DNA of 64,000 nucleotides, from assembly GCA_020723305.1 (NCBI GenBank), contig DYJC01000011.1, positions 1-64,000 on the forward strand. The letters are read 5' to 3'. The stretch comes from Desulfosudis oleivorans (GTDB lineage: Bacteria > Desulfobacterota > Desulfobacteria > Desulfobacterales > SURF-7). Positions 50,846-60,290 of the stretch are shown in pieces (within the stretch, counting starts at the first letter, position 1; each line of letters opens with the position of its first letter). Position numbers and translations under genes: made by a program. The notes under the pieces were generated by a model. The model searched no databases and was not told the origin of the DNA. It was given only the letters and a program-made list of their open reading frames with translations.

Positions 50846-50979
50846 TTATTATTTCATCTTGCTGCCAGGGCAGGGAGCGAGGAGACCTGATGTTATGGAG
50901 AAAATAGGGGCTCTGTTGGTTGGACAACACGCTCTTTTTCACCCGCATTATACAATACTTTTACAACTTTCCCCTTTTT

Positions 50980-52920
50980 TCATGGATACAATACGTCAAT
51001 AAAACATGCGGCACTGCTGTCTCCGCTGGAAACAGCAACCCCATCGTCATCCGTATTGTCATCGATTGTCTCGGACAGACTCAACCGGAGACTGTTATAG
51101 AGATTGAGCCTTCCTCCGGACAGAACCTTGTTTTCAAAAGCAGGAAGTTGATCCACACCATTGATCAGGGAATTTTTTACCTGGGCGCTGGAAAGACCGG
51201 GAGTGTGACTCCATAGTAATCCGGCAGCGCCGGTAACAAAAGGTGTCGCTTCGGAAGTTCCGCTGAGAAACTGGTAATGATCGGAAGCCGGGTCCGGATA
51301 ATTTATATCCACGGCGAGAATGGTCAGGTCATCTATATCCCAGCCATCGTCCTGATTGCTTGCATCTGTGCTGAAACGAAAACGGATATAGGCTGTTGCC
51401 GCATTATTTAAATCGGTTATGACCGAAGCAGCATCTGCCCAGGCAGGATAGGTTCCGCTGATCCCATCATCAAAATGTTTTTTGCTGCCGGTGAGGGAAA
51501 CAACATCAACCGATTGATTTGTCCATGGCCCGTCCAAAGAGGTTGACGTTTCCAGGTACAATATATCATTATTGCTTTCCGAGCTTCCTCGAATCGCAAA
51601 CGTCAGGATCGCCGCGCCTCTTTCTGTAAGATAGATCACCGGAGATGTGGCTGTGGTTTCCCTATTTGGAAAATAATCAACAGAAGGGCTGTCTGTCAGG
51701 TATGCCGGCGAGAGTGAAACCCGTGCCCATGATCCGGTGAGGGTCCAGCCGTCGGCGCTGGTGTCAAATGTGGAACTCCATACTGTTTCCCGGTTGGGAT
51801 AGGATGAATAGACATTGCTGCCGGGAGCGGCAAGATCAACCGTGGTTGCCCCATAAACCGACCAGTCCGGAAGCTGATCATCCTGATCCGAAGCAGCAAC
51901 CGTAATGATATTGTTCAGATCATATCCTCCGGGGTAAATCATGTCATCCAGCGCCTGGGCGTCATTGTCAAACCCCTGATTTCCGGAAGCGGCCACATAC
52001 AAAAGGCCCGCACTGTCGGCAGCGGAAATGGCATCATACTCACCTTGCAGATATCCGGATTCTCCAAAGCTGGCGTTAATGATCTTTGCATGGTTTGCGA
52101 CAGCATATTCAATGGCGCTGATTTCATCCGAAGTATTCCCGGTTCCGCTGGTGTTCAGAAATTTCAGTATCATGAGTTTTGCCGACCAGCAGACACCGGT
52201 TATGCCGACAGAATTGTTACCCTGGGCAGCAATCACACCTGCCACATGCGTACCATGATCGTTTGAATCCGAAACATCATTGTTGTCATCCACAAAATTC
52301 CATCCATGTATATCATCAATAAAACCGTTTTGATCGTCATCAATTCCGTTACCGGCGATTTCACCGGGGTTGGTCCACAGATTGTTTTTGATATCCGGAT
52401 GATTCAGGTCGATACCCGAGTCAATAATGGCAATAATGACATTGGAACAGTCTGTTGTGGTTTCCCATGCTTCCAGTGCATCGATATCCGCGTTTTCGGT
52501 TCCGGGGATATTGTTTACGGATTGCCCGGTATTCTGCAATGGCCACAGGGTGGTAAAAAAAGGATCATTCGGCGGGGAGAGTGCCATAGCCCTCCGGATA
52601 TAATTGGGTTCCACCCACTCTACATTTGGATCACTCCTGAATATGTCAAGCGCATCATTCACCGGAATACTATCCGGAATACCGATATGTTCGGCATCAA
52701 TGATCTTGAATTTTTTGATTGTCATGGCTCCAATCGTCTTCTTCAAGGCAGATGCGGTTTTCCGATGGGTGCCGGGTTTGTATTTTACAATCAGTTCATG
52801 ACGAAAAGGAACCGGATTGCTGATGATTTGTGAACTTTCGAAAGGTGTGACAGATTCTCCGGATATGGGGAAAAAGACAGTCAGGGTGAAAAACAGAGAA
52901 GTGAGAAGTAATTTTTTCAT
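50980..52920 (-). CDS. Secreted S8 (subtilisin-like) serine protease with inserted domain
   Basis: A 646-residue exported protease. A signal peptide occupies 1-22, a propeptide-like region runs to about 105 and the catalytic domain starts near 140. The triad is complete: IIDSGID (Asp), NDHGTHVAG (His) and LSGTSEATP (Ser, with SEATP in place of SMATP). Between DLAAPGSN and the Ser motif there is an insertion of roughly 150 residues (WTLTGSWARV ... DGWDIDDLTI) that resembles a jelly-roll/MAM-like domain. Acidic DDDQNG segments may bind calcium. The C-terminal tail ends SAACFIDVLYP, a short form reminiscent of the CFI-box tails of secreted proteins. It is monocistronic. Confidence 0.9.
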   Translation of the reverse strand: MKKLLLTSLFFTLTVFFPISGESVTPFESSQIISNPVPFRHELIVKYKPGTHRKTASALKKTIGAMTIKKFKIIDAEHIGIPDSIPVNDALDIFRSDPNVEWVEPNYIRRAMALSPPNDPFFTTLWPLQNTGQSVNNIPGTENADIDALEAWETTTDCSNVIIAIIDSGIDLNHPDIKNNLWTNPGEIAGNGIDDDQNGFIDDIHGWNFVDDNNDVSDSNDHGTHVAGVIAAQGNNSVGITGVCWSAKLMILKFLNTSGTGNTSDEISAIEYAVANHAKIINASFGESGYLQGEYDAISAADSAGLLYVAASGNQGFDNDAQALDDMIYPGGYDLNNIITVAASDQDDQLPDWSVYGATTVDLAAPGSNVYSSYPNRETVWSSTFDTSADGWTLTGSWARVSLSPAYLTDSPSVDYFPNRETTATSPVIYLTERGAAILTFAIRGSSESNNDILYLETSTSLDGPWTNQSVDVVSLTGSKKHFDDGISGTYPAWADAASVITDLNNAATAYIRFRFSTDASNQDDGWDIDDLTILAVDINYPDPASDHYQFLSGTSEATPFVTGAAGLLWSHTPGLSSAQVKNSLINGVDQLPAFENKVLSGGRLNLYNSLRLSLSETIDDNTDDDGVAVSSGDSSAACFIDVLYP

Positions 52921-53254
52921 ATGTCAGATGCTTACCGAATGCTGAAAATGTTGAAATCCGTGGTTTCAATTCATCGCAGGGTGAATCGAAGGCATTATAA
53001 TTAATTCGATTTAAAACTTTATCACAGAGCAAGCACAATTTCAATTACCATCACGTGATATTATTTTGAAAATAGTTGATATGATCAGCCGGGTGTAATC
53101 AAAACTGTTGGGTAATCGAAACCCAACTCTTATAATTGCAACCTGATCAGCCACAGGTTTTGACTTCGAAAGTCTTTTGAGTTATGAAGCATGAAGTTGA
53201 ATATCATGATTGCGATGAAAATTGAAAAACATATTCTATCGATGGAAGGCCCCC
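52921..53254. other. Divergent intergenic region
   Basis: No gene in 334 bases. It contains the promoter/operator at 53107-53136 and a small hairpin GACTTCGAAAGTC (53162-53174). Confidence 0.5.
53107..53136 (+). promoter_or_regulatory. Promoter with overlapping dyad
   Basis: TTGGGT (53108-53113), 17 bp and TATAAT (53131-53136). The dyad GTTGGGT/ACCCAAC (53107-53113, 53121-53127) covers the -35 box and the spacer, so a repressor site is likely. The gene at 53255 is downstream. Confidence 0.5.
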
Positions 53255-54244
53255 ATGTTTAAAATCTCTGCCATATTAATGGTCTGTTTCTGGATCTCCC
53301 TCTCGTCCCTGTATGCTTCAGAGAAGGTATTTACAGCAGAGCATTCCTACGAAGTTTCCGATAATGAATCCAAAAATGATGCCGGAAGAATCTGTTTTCG
53401 ATATGCAAAACAGAAGCTTCAGACCGAGGCGGTTGAATTTTTGATGAAAGAAAGATCAGAAGAGATGGAAGCGTTTGCCAGGAACGATGTTGAGCAATTT
53501 TGTGCTCTTCTGATTGAGGTTAAAACAAAATCGGAAAATTGGGAATACACGGATAACAGATTTTCATTGCATATGGTCGTTGAATCAACAATTGATCCGG
53601 AGGTTCTGGTAAAAAGGATTTCTTCTTTTGAACAGGATGTTGAGTTGAAAAAAAAGATTGGAAAAGATCAGGATCAATTAAAAATTCTTGAAAATAATTA
53701 TCTTGCCCTTGAAAAACAGATATCTTCCGCAAATGAGGAGAAGGTTGTCCCGCTTCGAAAAGAAAGGCAGATTATTTTTTCGGAAATCGAAAGGCTTGAA
53801 AAAATACAATACGAAATTTCATCCAAAACAAAATTGGTATCTGAAAATATCTCAACCGGAATGACCATTGAGGAGCTGATCACGATTGCAGGTCAACCCC
53901 GATCAACCGCAACCTGCGAGAAGCCGGATTTTTTAAATTATGGAGATATATGGGTACGGATCGATAACGGGATTGTCGTTGGTAAAATTCCCGTGGATAA
54001 ATGGTCCGGGCCCTGCAATCGATATACTTCTGCCGAAAAAGGTTCAGATTCAGCCGGCAAAACAAAAGCGTTGGAAGATGAGGATACAATTGAAAAGCTC
54101 AACTATTCAATTATATTAAAAACAGGTCAGACCATTAAAACATCGTCTTATTATAAAGTGGATGATGTGATCTATTATAAAAAATATGGTGGTATCATCG
54201 GTATTGAAGAAGAAAAGGTTGAGACAATCGAAGAGATTAAATAA
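53255..54244 (+). CDS. Exported coiled-coil protein with SmpA/BamE-like segment
   Basis: A 329-residue protein with a signal peptide (MFKISAILMVCFWISLSSLYA). The first half is an unrecognised domain with conserved-looking acidic helices, followed by a coiled coil at about 130-190. Residues 195-250 resemble the SmpA/BamE repeat (ISTGMTIEELITIAGQPRST, then NYGDIWVRIDNGIVVGKI), which often occurs in envelope lipoproteins. The C-terminus (YKVDDVIYYKKYGGIIGIEE) is a short beta-rich tail. It is probably periplasmic. ATG at 53255 is chosen for its GGAAGG site. The stop lies only 2 bp from that of the convergent lat gene. Confidence 0.75.
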   Translation: MFKISAILMVCFWISLSSLYASEKVFTAEHSYEVSDNESKNDAGRICFRYAKQKLQTEAVEFLMKERSEEMEAFARNDVEQFCALLIEVKTKSENWEYTDNRFSLHMVVESTIDPEVLVKRISSFEQDVELKKKIGKDQDQLKILENNYLALEKQISSANEEKVVPLRKERQIIFSEIERLEKIQYEISSKTKLVSENISTGMTIEELITIAGQPRSTATCEKPDFLNYGDIWVRIDNGIVVGKIPVDKWSGPCNRYTSAEKGSDSAGKTKALEDEDTIEKLNYSIILKTGQTIKTSSYYKVDDVIYYKKYGGIIGIEEEKVETIEEIK

Positions 54245-54246
54245 GC

Positions 54247-55572
54247 TTACTTTTTTAAGCTTGTTCCTTCTGATAAAAGAACCTTCCTGATAATATCGAT
54301 CCCCATTTGTATCTCATCCCCTGTTACAATCAGGTGAGGCCGAAAACGGATACCCTGATTGCCGCAACCCAGAACCAGAAATTTTTCATCAAAAAGGCGC
54401 TGTTTAAACAGATTTCGTTTGTTTTTGTCCGGCAGGTCAAAAGCACACATCAGACCCAGACCCCTAGGATTTGACACTATATCCGGATACTCATTTGCGA
54501 TCTTTGTGATTTCCGATAACAGAAGGCTCCCTTGAATCCGTGCGTTTTCCAAAAGGTCATTCTCCTGAATAATTTTCAGGATATGGGTAAACCTCAGCAT
54601 GTCGGTCAGATTGCCGCCAAAGGTTGAGTTGATCCGGCTGGATTCCTTGAATACATGATGTTCCACTTCATCCACCCTTCTGGATACCAGGATTCCGCAG
54701 ACCTGGGATTTTTTACCAAAACAGATGATATCCGGTATCATATCCATGTGTTCATATGCCCAGAATTTACCGGTAAGGCCAACCCCGGTCTGAACCTCAT
54801 CCAGAATAAACAGGATCTCATTTTCATCACAGATCTGCCGCAGGGTATGGAAAAATTCTTTCCGGAAATGGTTATCGCCGCCTTCCCCCTGGATGGGCTC
54901 AATAATCAAACCGGCTATCTCTTTTCCATGCTTGGAAATGGCCTTGTGAATCTGTTTGACGGCTTTTTTTTCGTTTTGCTTGGTCTGGTTCAAATTTTCT
55001 TCGGATAAGGGGAAAAAAAGCTTGGGGTTGAGGATTCTCGGCCAGTCAAATTTTGGGAAATACTCAGTTTTTCTGGGATCACTTGTATTGGTGAGGGAGA
55101 GGGTATACCCGGTTCTTCCATGAAACGACTGCTGAAAATGGATGATTTTTGAACCAATAGGTTTTTTATATCCTTTCTGGAAGTTTTTTCGAACCTTCCA
55201 GTCAAATGCTGTTTTCAGCGCATTTTCAACAGCCAGGGCACCGCCATCAATAAAAAAGGCATACGGCAGTTCCTTGGGAATACCGAATTGATCAAAGGTA
55301 TCGACAAACTCAGCCATGGTGATGGTGTAGGCGTCTGAATTGGAGGGTTTCTGTATGGCCAGCCTTCCGAACTCTTCTTTCACTTCCACCAGTTTCGGAT
55401 GATTGAATCCAACAGCCATGGAGGCAAACATGGAAAAAAAATCAAGGTACCTGGCGCCGGTAATTTTATCCACCAGCCATGAGCCTGATGAGTTTTCAAG
55501 GTCAACAATGATATCCAGTCCGTCCGCCAGAATGTGTTTGGCCAGATTTTTTTTTACATCTTTGGGGAACAT
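54247..55572 (-). CDS. lat: L-lysine 6-transaminase (Lat-like)
   Basis: A 441-residue class III PLP aminotransferase. The sequence follows the L-lysine-epsilon-aminotransferase group: FFSMFASMAVGFNHPKL, FIDGGALAVENALKTAFDWK, HFQQSFHGRTGYTLSLTNT and the PLP lysine in CFGKKSQVCG, plus IRFRPHL. It would transfer the epsilon-amino group of lysine to 2-oxoglutarate, giving 2-aminoadipate semialdehyde. The aldehyde dehydrogenase upstream in the same operon (15 bp gap) would oxidise that to 2-aminoadipate. Confidence 0.9.
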   Translation of the reverse strand: MFPKDVKKNLAKHILADGLDIIVDLENSSGSWLVDKITGARYLDFFSMFASMAVGFNHPKLVEVKEEFGRLAIQKPSNSDAYTITMAEFVDTFDQFGIPKELPYAFFIDGGALAVENALKTAFDWKVRKNFQKGYKKPIGSKIIHFQQSFHGRTGYTLSLTNTSDPRKTEYFPKFDWPRILNPKLFFPLSEENLNQTKQNEKKAVKQIHKAISKHGKEIAGLIIEPIQGEGGDNHFRKEFFHTLRQICDENEILFILDEVQTGVGLTGKFWAYEHMDMIPDIICFGKKSQVCGILVSRRVDEVEHHVFKESSRINSTFGGNLTDMLRFTHILKIIQENDLLENARIQGSLLLSEITKIANEYPDIVSNPRGLGLMCAFDLPDKNKRNLFKQRLFDEKFLVLGCGNQGIRFRPHLIVTGDEIQMGIDIIRKVLLSEGTSLKK

Positions 55573-55587
55573 GATTTTCCTCTTTTT

Positions 55588-57120
55588 TTATAATTCAAAT
55601 TTGATTCCCTGGGCCAGAGGAAGCTGATCGCCAAAATTGACAGCAATGGTTTGACGCCGCATATAGGCTTTCCAGGCATCTGAGCCGGCTTCACGGCCGC
55701 CGCCGGTCTCTTTTTCACCTCCGAATGCGCCTCCGATCTCCGCACCGGATGTGCCCATGTTTACATTGGCGATACCGCAATCTGATCCACATGGGGAAAG
55801 AAACTCCTCTGCGGTTTGAATGCTGTTTGTGAAAATGGAGGAAGATAATCCCTGTTTGACCGAGTTTTGAATCCGGATGGCATTTGAGATGTGTCCGGAA
55901 TATTGGATCAGATACAATATGGGTGCAAACGTTTCCTCCTGGACTATGGGAAAATGATTTTCAGCCATCACAAGGGCGGGTTCGACATAGCAATTGGACT
56001 TGTAGGAGGAACCGGTTAATACTTTCCCCCCCCGGATAATTTTTCCCCCCTGTTTTTTCACCTGTTCCAGGGCGGTTGTAAAACATAAAACCGCTTCCTT
56101 GTCGATCAACGGGCCTACATGAACGGACTCATCCAGCGGATCACCGACTTTGAGGCTTGCGTATGCTTTGATCAATGCTTTTTTTACCGTATCAAAAATG
56201 GATTCATGGATGATCAGCCGTCTGATGGTCGTACACCGTTGTCCGGCAGTACCGACCGCCCCGAATACAATGGCGGGAACAGCCAGTTTCAGGTTGGCAT
56301 CCGGAGCCAGGATCACTGCATTGTTACCTCCCAGTTCCAGGATCGATTTTCCGAACCGGTTTGCCAGAACCGTTGCAACATGTCGTCCGGTTGGAATGGA
56401 ACCGGTGAATGAAACCAGTGGAATCCGATGATCCTGGATGATTTTTTCCCCAATGGTTTTTCCTTTTCCGATCACAAGAGAAAAGATACCTTCCGGCAGA
56501 CCTTCGGCCTTTACAATCGGTCCGATGATTTTCTGGATGGCGATTGCGGTCAGCGGAACCTTTGAGGACGGCTTCCAGAGAATTACATCCCCGCAAACCG
56601 CAGCGATCATTGCATTCCATGCCCAGACAGCTGCCGGAAAGTTAAAGGCGGTCAGAACACCAACCACTCCCAGGGGCTGATACTGTTCAACCATTTTATG
56701 CTGCTCCCGCTCTGAGGCAATGGTCCGGCCATACAGCATTCTGGATTGACCGACCGCAAAATCGCAGATATCAATCATCTCCTGAACCTCTCCCCATCCT
56801 TCCTGAAGGGATTTGCCCATTTCATAGGAGATCAGTCTGCCTAAGGGGGTTTTGTGTTTTCTCAATTCGATTCCAATTTTGCGGATCAGCTCTCCCCGTT
56901 TAGGCGAAGGAACCATCCGCCAGTGAAGAAAAGCGCGCTGGGCAACTTCTATGATCTGCTCGAACGCTTCAGAAGAACAGGGCTGAATTGCAGCAATCGG
57001 CTTGGCATCAACAGGGGATGACACCATGAGCCGGTCCTGTTCGGATGCAGATAGCCATTGGCTTCCGGAGGATGCTCCGGAGTTGACTTTTTCAATACCC
57101 AATTGTGCCGGAAAGTCCAT
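55588..57120 (-). CDS. Aldehyde dehydrogenase, ALDH7-like (2-aminoadipate semialdehyde dehydrogenase)
   Basis: A 510-residue NAD(P)-dependent aldehyde dehydrogenase. The folding matches the ALDH7 group: TAFNFPAAVWAWN, WKPSSKVPLT, the Glu in LELGGNNAVIL, the catalytic Cys in GTAGQRCTTIRR and ETFAPILY. Together with Lat it completes conversion of lysine to 2-aminoadipate. The ATG at 57120 has a clear GGAGGG site; a TTG at 57174 would begin inside repeat copy 4 and is not preferred. The pair is transcribed on the minus strand. Confidence 0.92.
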   Translation of the reverse strand: MDFPAQLGIEKVNSGASSGSQWLSASEQDRLMVSSPVDAKPIAAIQPCSSEAFEQIIEVAQRAFLHWRMVPSPKRGELIRKIGIELRKHKTPLGRLISYEMGKSLQEGWGEVQEMIDICDFAVGQSRMLYGRTIASEREQHKMVEQYQPLGVVGVLTAFNFPAAVWAWNAMIAAVCGDVILWKPSSKVPLTAIAIQKIIGPIVKAEGLPEGIFSLVIGKGKTIGEKIIQDHRIPLVSFTGSIPTGRHVATVLANRFGKSILELGGNNAVILAPDANLKLAVPAIVFGAVGTAGQRCTTIRRLIIHESIFDTVKKALIKAYASLKVGDPLDESVHVGPLIDKEAVLCFTTALEQVKKQGGKIIRGGKVLTGSSYKSNCYVEPALVMAENHFPIVQEETFAPILYLIQYSGHISNAIRIQNSVKQGLSSSIFTNSIQTAEEFLSPCGSDCGIANVNMGTSGAEIGGAFGGEKETGGGREAGSDAWKAYMRRQTIAVNFGDQLPLAQGIKFEL

Positions 57121-57423
57121 TTTTCCCTCCGGAATCAAGTTTTCAGGATGGTTTGACTTTTGATCCAATTTCAAAATGATTTAAAAGCGTCACATCGGCG
57201 AAAACCGGTGTCCAGCATTACCAAAATATTCTGGATGCCGGTTTCCACCGGCATGACGAAAAAAGCCGGAGCTTTCGTTCAGACATTTATTTTACAAGAC
57301 ATTGTATTTATATGCTTCTCGTGGCAGTTTGTTTGCTTTAATTATATCGTCAGGATAACCGGCTGTCAAGAAAAGGATCAATCGAAAGGATCAATTTATT
57401 GTAAAAAGGAGATGGATTCACGG
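57121..57423. other. Intergenic region with repeat copy 4
   Basis: 303 bases, containing the repeat at 57162-57273; otherwise no clear feature. Confidence 0.5.
57162..57273 (+). repeat. Palindromic TIR repeat, copy 4 (decayed)
   Basis: About 112 bp. The left end GATCCAATTTCAAAA and the core CACATCGGCGAAAACCGGTGTCC ... GCCGGTTTCCACCGGCATGAC are clear, but the right terminal repeat is no longer recognisable. It is the most diverged copy. Confidence 0.75.
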
Positions 57424-59466
57424 CTATTTCCATTCGGATTCAATCTCCAGGAATTTGTGATTGGATCCGCGTAATATATGCATGACAATTGCCTTTGGTT
57501 TTTCCGAGTTCAGTTGTTCCATAGTCTTCCTGAACTGGCTGACATTTGTGATGGATTGGCTGTTGATTTCGATGATCAGATCATCAACGGATAGTTCTCC
57601 AAGTGCCGCCCAACTTCCGGGCTCCACTTCTTCCACAATTACGCCTTGCTGATCCAGGGGCCACTGGAGATCGATTTTTTTCATAAACCAGAGATCGCGC
57701 ACCGTAAATTCATAATTGTCATCCTGATATTTTTCCATTTCACGGGCGGGTTCGGGTGAACGCGGCAATGTCACGGAAACAACCATTTTCTCATTGTTCC
57801 GGATGATATCCAGATTGACGGTTGAATCGATCCGGTATTGACGTATCATACTGGAAAAGACTTCAGAATCTTCCGGAAAGGCTGCCGGGATTTTTTCACC
57901 ATCCAGTCCGATAACAAGATCGCCAACAGTAAGGCCCGCATTTTGACAAAATTTTTCATCCAGGAGCCTCGTGATACGAACCCCGGTCAGATCCGGCATT
58001 TTCATAATCTGTGCGATTTCTCTTGTGATGACCTGGGTGTTCATAGGTATCCACGCTTTCCTGACTTCGCGACCCTCGTCACTGGTTTTTTGAATACCAA
58101 CCGGAATAACACTGATGTAGGACTGACCATCGCGGGTCGCTTCAATCAGTGTGGGAACCGGTTCTGTTTTGTCTCTTGTAAGATCACGGGTGAGGGAAAG
58201 AAACTGTTTTATGTTTGGAATCGGCGTATTGTTAATTTTTTTAATAATATCTTTGGGCATGACAACTGGTTTGGCCAATCCGCTGGGCCCTCCGGGTCTG
58301 ACCGATGTCACCAGAACACCATCCTGGTTTTTGAGCTTCAGTTTCTTACTGGCTTCAGAAGAAATGTCCCGGATTGTAATTCCCCATGGTTTTGATTCAA
58401 TTGTTTCCGGCTCTGCGGGTTCACGCAGGGATGGCGTCACCAGTAGAACAACACGGTCTTTGTTTCGTAATACTTCAGCCTGAATGGGTTTTCCAATCGG
58501 CAGGTTGGCAGTCATCTGGTGGAAAAGCGGCATTTCCTCATAGTAGTGGAGCTTGACAGGATGCTCTCCGATCTTCAACAATATGTCGCCTGATTTGAAT
58601 CCGGCATTTTCTGCAGGAGACTCCTGAATCACTCCGCTGATGATTCCGCCATTTTTGATCTTCGAATATTTTAACAGGGGTTGAACTTCTATACCCAGAT
58701 AACTTCTGGTTACGGTTCCCTTTTTTTTCAATTGGATAGCAACCTCTTTTGCCAGGTTGGACGGGATCGCACCACTGAGCCCGAACACAATCTCATTGAT
58801 ACCGATTATTTCACCTTTCAGGTTTACAAGCGGTCCACCGGAATTTCCCGGATATATTGCCGCATCATGACCGATCCATAATACAAAGCTGCCCACATCC
58901 TCACCATCCAGGCTGAAGGTGTATTGATCTTTTCGATAGGATTTTGGGATGGTCATGCCGATATTGCTGATCACACCAAAAGTCACGGATTGGGATAGTG
59001 ATATCGGACTTCCCATGGCAATGATTTTTTCACCGACGTTTACCAAAGAAGAATCACCAAACGTAGCAAAGGGATAAATCCTGTCTTTCTCCGATCGAAG
59101 GCGAATGATGGCAATATCCGATAATGCATCTGTGCCGATAATTTCAGCTTCGATTTCTTCATTATCCGAAAGCGTACATCTCAGCCGAACAGCATGCCCG
59201 ACAACATGGTGGTTGGTGATGATGTGACCGTTCGGTGAGATTATGGTGCCGCTTCCCGTAAATTCATTTTTGATTTCTCTGCCTGCATTGTAAGAGGTGG
59301 AGAGGGCATGAATTTTAACCAAAGCGGGTTTCACCATTCTGATTGCCTGGTCAATGGACTCGCGGTCAGGGGTTGCGGTGGTATCAGCGTAACAGGGATG
59401 CAGGCAGGCAACATAGATTATGAATAGAATTGCCAAGAACGGAATACTGGATTTGATATGGCTCAC
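57424..59466 (-). CDS. HtrA/DegP-type serine protease with several PDZ domains
   Basis: A 680-residue exported protease. After the signal sequence (SIPFLAILFIIYVACLHPCYA), a trypsin-like domain has a full triad: His87 (ITNHHVV), Asp117 (LSDIAII) and Ser209 (PGNSGGP). About four PDZ-like domains follow (for example GIISGVIQESPAENAGFKSG, RLLDEKFCQNAGLTVGD, GVIVEEVEPGSWAALGELS). DegP-family proteins degrade or hold misfolded envelope proteins; four PDZ domains is more than the usual two. The GTG at 59466 with GGGAGC upstream is favoured; GTG at 59502 overlaps the upstream gene stop by 4 bp. It is coupled to a degenerate HtrA-like gene. Confidence 0.88.
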   Translation of the reverse strand: MSHIKSSIPFLAILFIIYVACLHPCYADTTATPDRESIDQAIRMVKPALVKIHALSTSYNAGREIKNEFTGSGTIISPNGHIITNHHVVGHAVRLRCTLSDNEEIEAEIIGTDALSDIAIIRLRSEKDRIYPFATFGDSSLVNVGEKIIAMGSPISLSQSVTFGVISNIGMTIPKSYRKDQYTFSLDGEDVGSFVLWIGHDAAIYPGNSGGPLVNLKGEIIGINEIVFGLSGAIPSNLAKEVAIQLKKKGTVTRSYLGIEVQPLLKYSKIKNGGIISGVIQESPAENAGFKSGDILLKIGEHPVKLHYYEEMPLFHQMTANLPIGKPIQAEVLRNKDRVVLLVTPSLREPAEPETIESKPWGITIRDISSEASKKLKLKNQDGVLVTSVRPGGPSGLAKPVVMPKDIIKKINNTPIPNIKQFLSLTRDLTRDKTEPVPTLIEATRDGQSYISVIPVGIQKTSDEGREVRKAWIPMNTQVITREIAQIMKMPDLTGVRITRLLDEKFCQNAGLTVGDLVIGLDGEKIPAAFPEDSEVFSSMIRQYRIDSTVNLDIIRNNEKMVVSVTLPRSPEPAREMEKYQDDNYEFTVRDLWFMKKIDLQWPLDQQGVIVEEVEPGSWAALGELSVDDLIIEINSQSITNVSQFRKTMEQLNSEKPKAIVMHILRGSNHKFLEIESEWK

Positions 59467-59498
59467 GATTGCTCCCGAATAATGTTCAAATGTGTGAA

Positions 59499-60290
59499 TC
59501 ACTCTGGTGTGGCTGCTCCAACCTCTGGTGCCTGAGCGGCAATCTCCATGATATCTTCTGCCGGCAGAATCACAAAAATAGCTGCCGGAAAAGTGTTACC
59601 GGACTGATTATACCGGATCAGCATATTACCAATCCAGTCGCCGTTTTCTGAGAAAAGAGGAGATCCCAGCTCCCTTGTAAAAAATGGAATATATACGGTT
59701 CGGGGTTTTTTAACAATTGCATGGATTCTGTCCAGGGAGATCGTCGCTGTGTGACTTCCCAGTTTCCCAAGCCTGCCAAGGGAAAAAACAAGATCCATGA
59801 TTTCAGGTTTGCCTTGTTTAACAGCACCAATGGAATGGAGCGGAAGATCAACCTTTTTTGCCGGTCTGATAAATGCAAGATCCAGATCGCGGTCCCGCAA
59901 TACAATCATGCCTGGTATCTCTTTTCCATCCGATAGAATAATTTTGATATCTCCCAGCTCGGATTCAAGTTTCATTTGTGAGCCGGATTGGCGTTTGATA
60001 TTTTCTTCGGCCATTTTATCCGGTTCTGTTGTGTTCAGGGAGATCAGGGTCAGACCCGAAGGGGACAGAACGGTTCCGGTTGTTTCGGTTTTTGACTCGC
60101 TGTTTTTCTTTTCGTTTCCGTTCATGAACAAACGGAATTTGATGATCAATGTAACTCTTACAACAGCATCCTGATGTTTATTGAAAATTGCACGGCCGGC
60201 AGCAGCAATTTCATCAGCAGCGGAAAGTGTTGAAAACATGGTGAAATAAGTTGTAAGGATAAGAATTCCTATACTTTTTTTGAATAACAT
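59499..60290 (-). CDS. Degenerate HtrA-like protein (probable pseudoprotease)
   Basis: A 263-residue exported protein with a signal peptide (MLFKKSIGILILTTYFTMFS). It follows the trypsin-like HtrA fold: GTVLSPSGLTLISL at the His site, DLDLAFIRP at the Asp site and RELGSPLFSENGDWIG at the Ser site. The His is absent, the Asp is kept (Asp137) and the Ser nucleophile is Leu208 (ELGSPL for GNSGGPL), so it should not be a protease. No PDZ domain follows. It lies directly upstream of the active HtrA gene and is probably its partner or regulator. ATG at 60290 is chosen; the upstream frame has no signal peptide. Confidence 0.78.
   Translation of the reverse strand: MLFKKSIGILILTTYFTMFSTLSAADEIAAAGRAIFNKHQDAVVRVTLIIKFRLFMNGNEKKNSESKTETTGTVLSPSGLTLISLNTTEPDKMAEENIKRQSGSQMKLESELGDIKIILSDGKEIPGMIVLRDRDLDLAFIRPAKKVDLPLHSIGAVKQGKPEIMDLVFSLGRLGKLGSHTATISLDRIHAIVKKPRTVYIPFFTRELGSPLFSENGDWIGNMLIRYNQSGNTFPAAIFVILPAEDIMEIAAQAPEVGAATPE

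Noticed and set aside
50980-51010. A frameshift at the end of the subtilase that might hide a full CFIATAAYG tail.
   Set aside because: The bases after the CFI codons do not encode the remainder of the motif in any frame.
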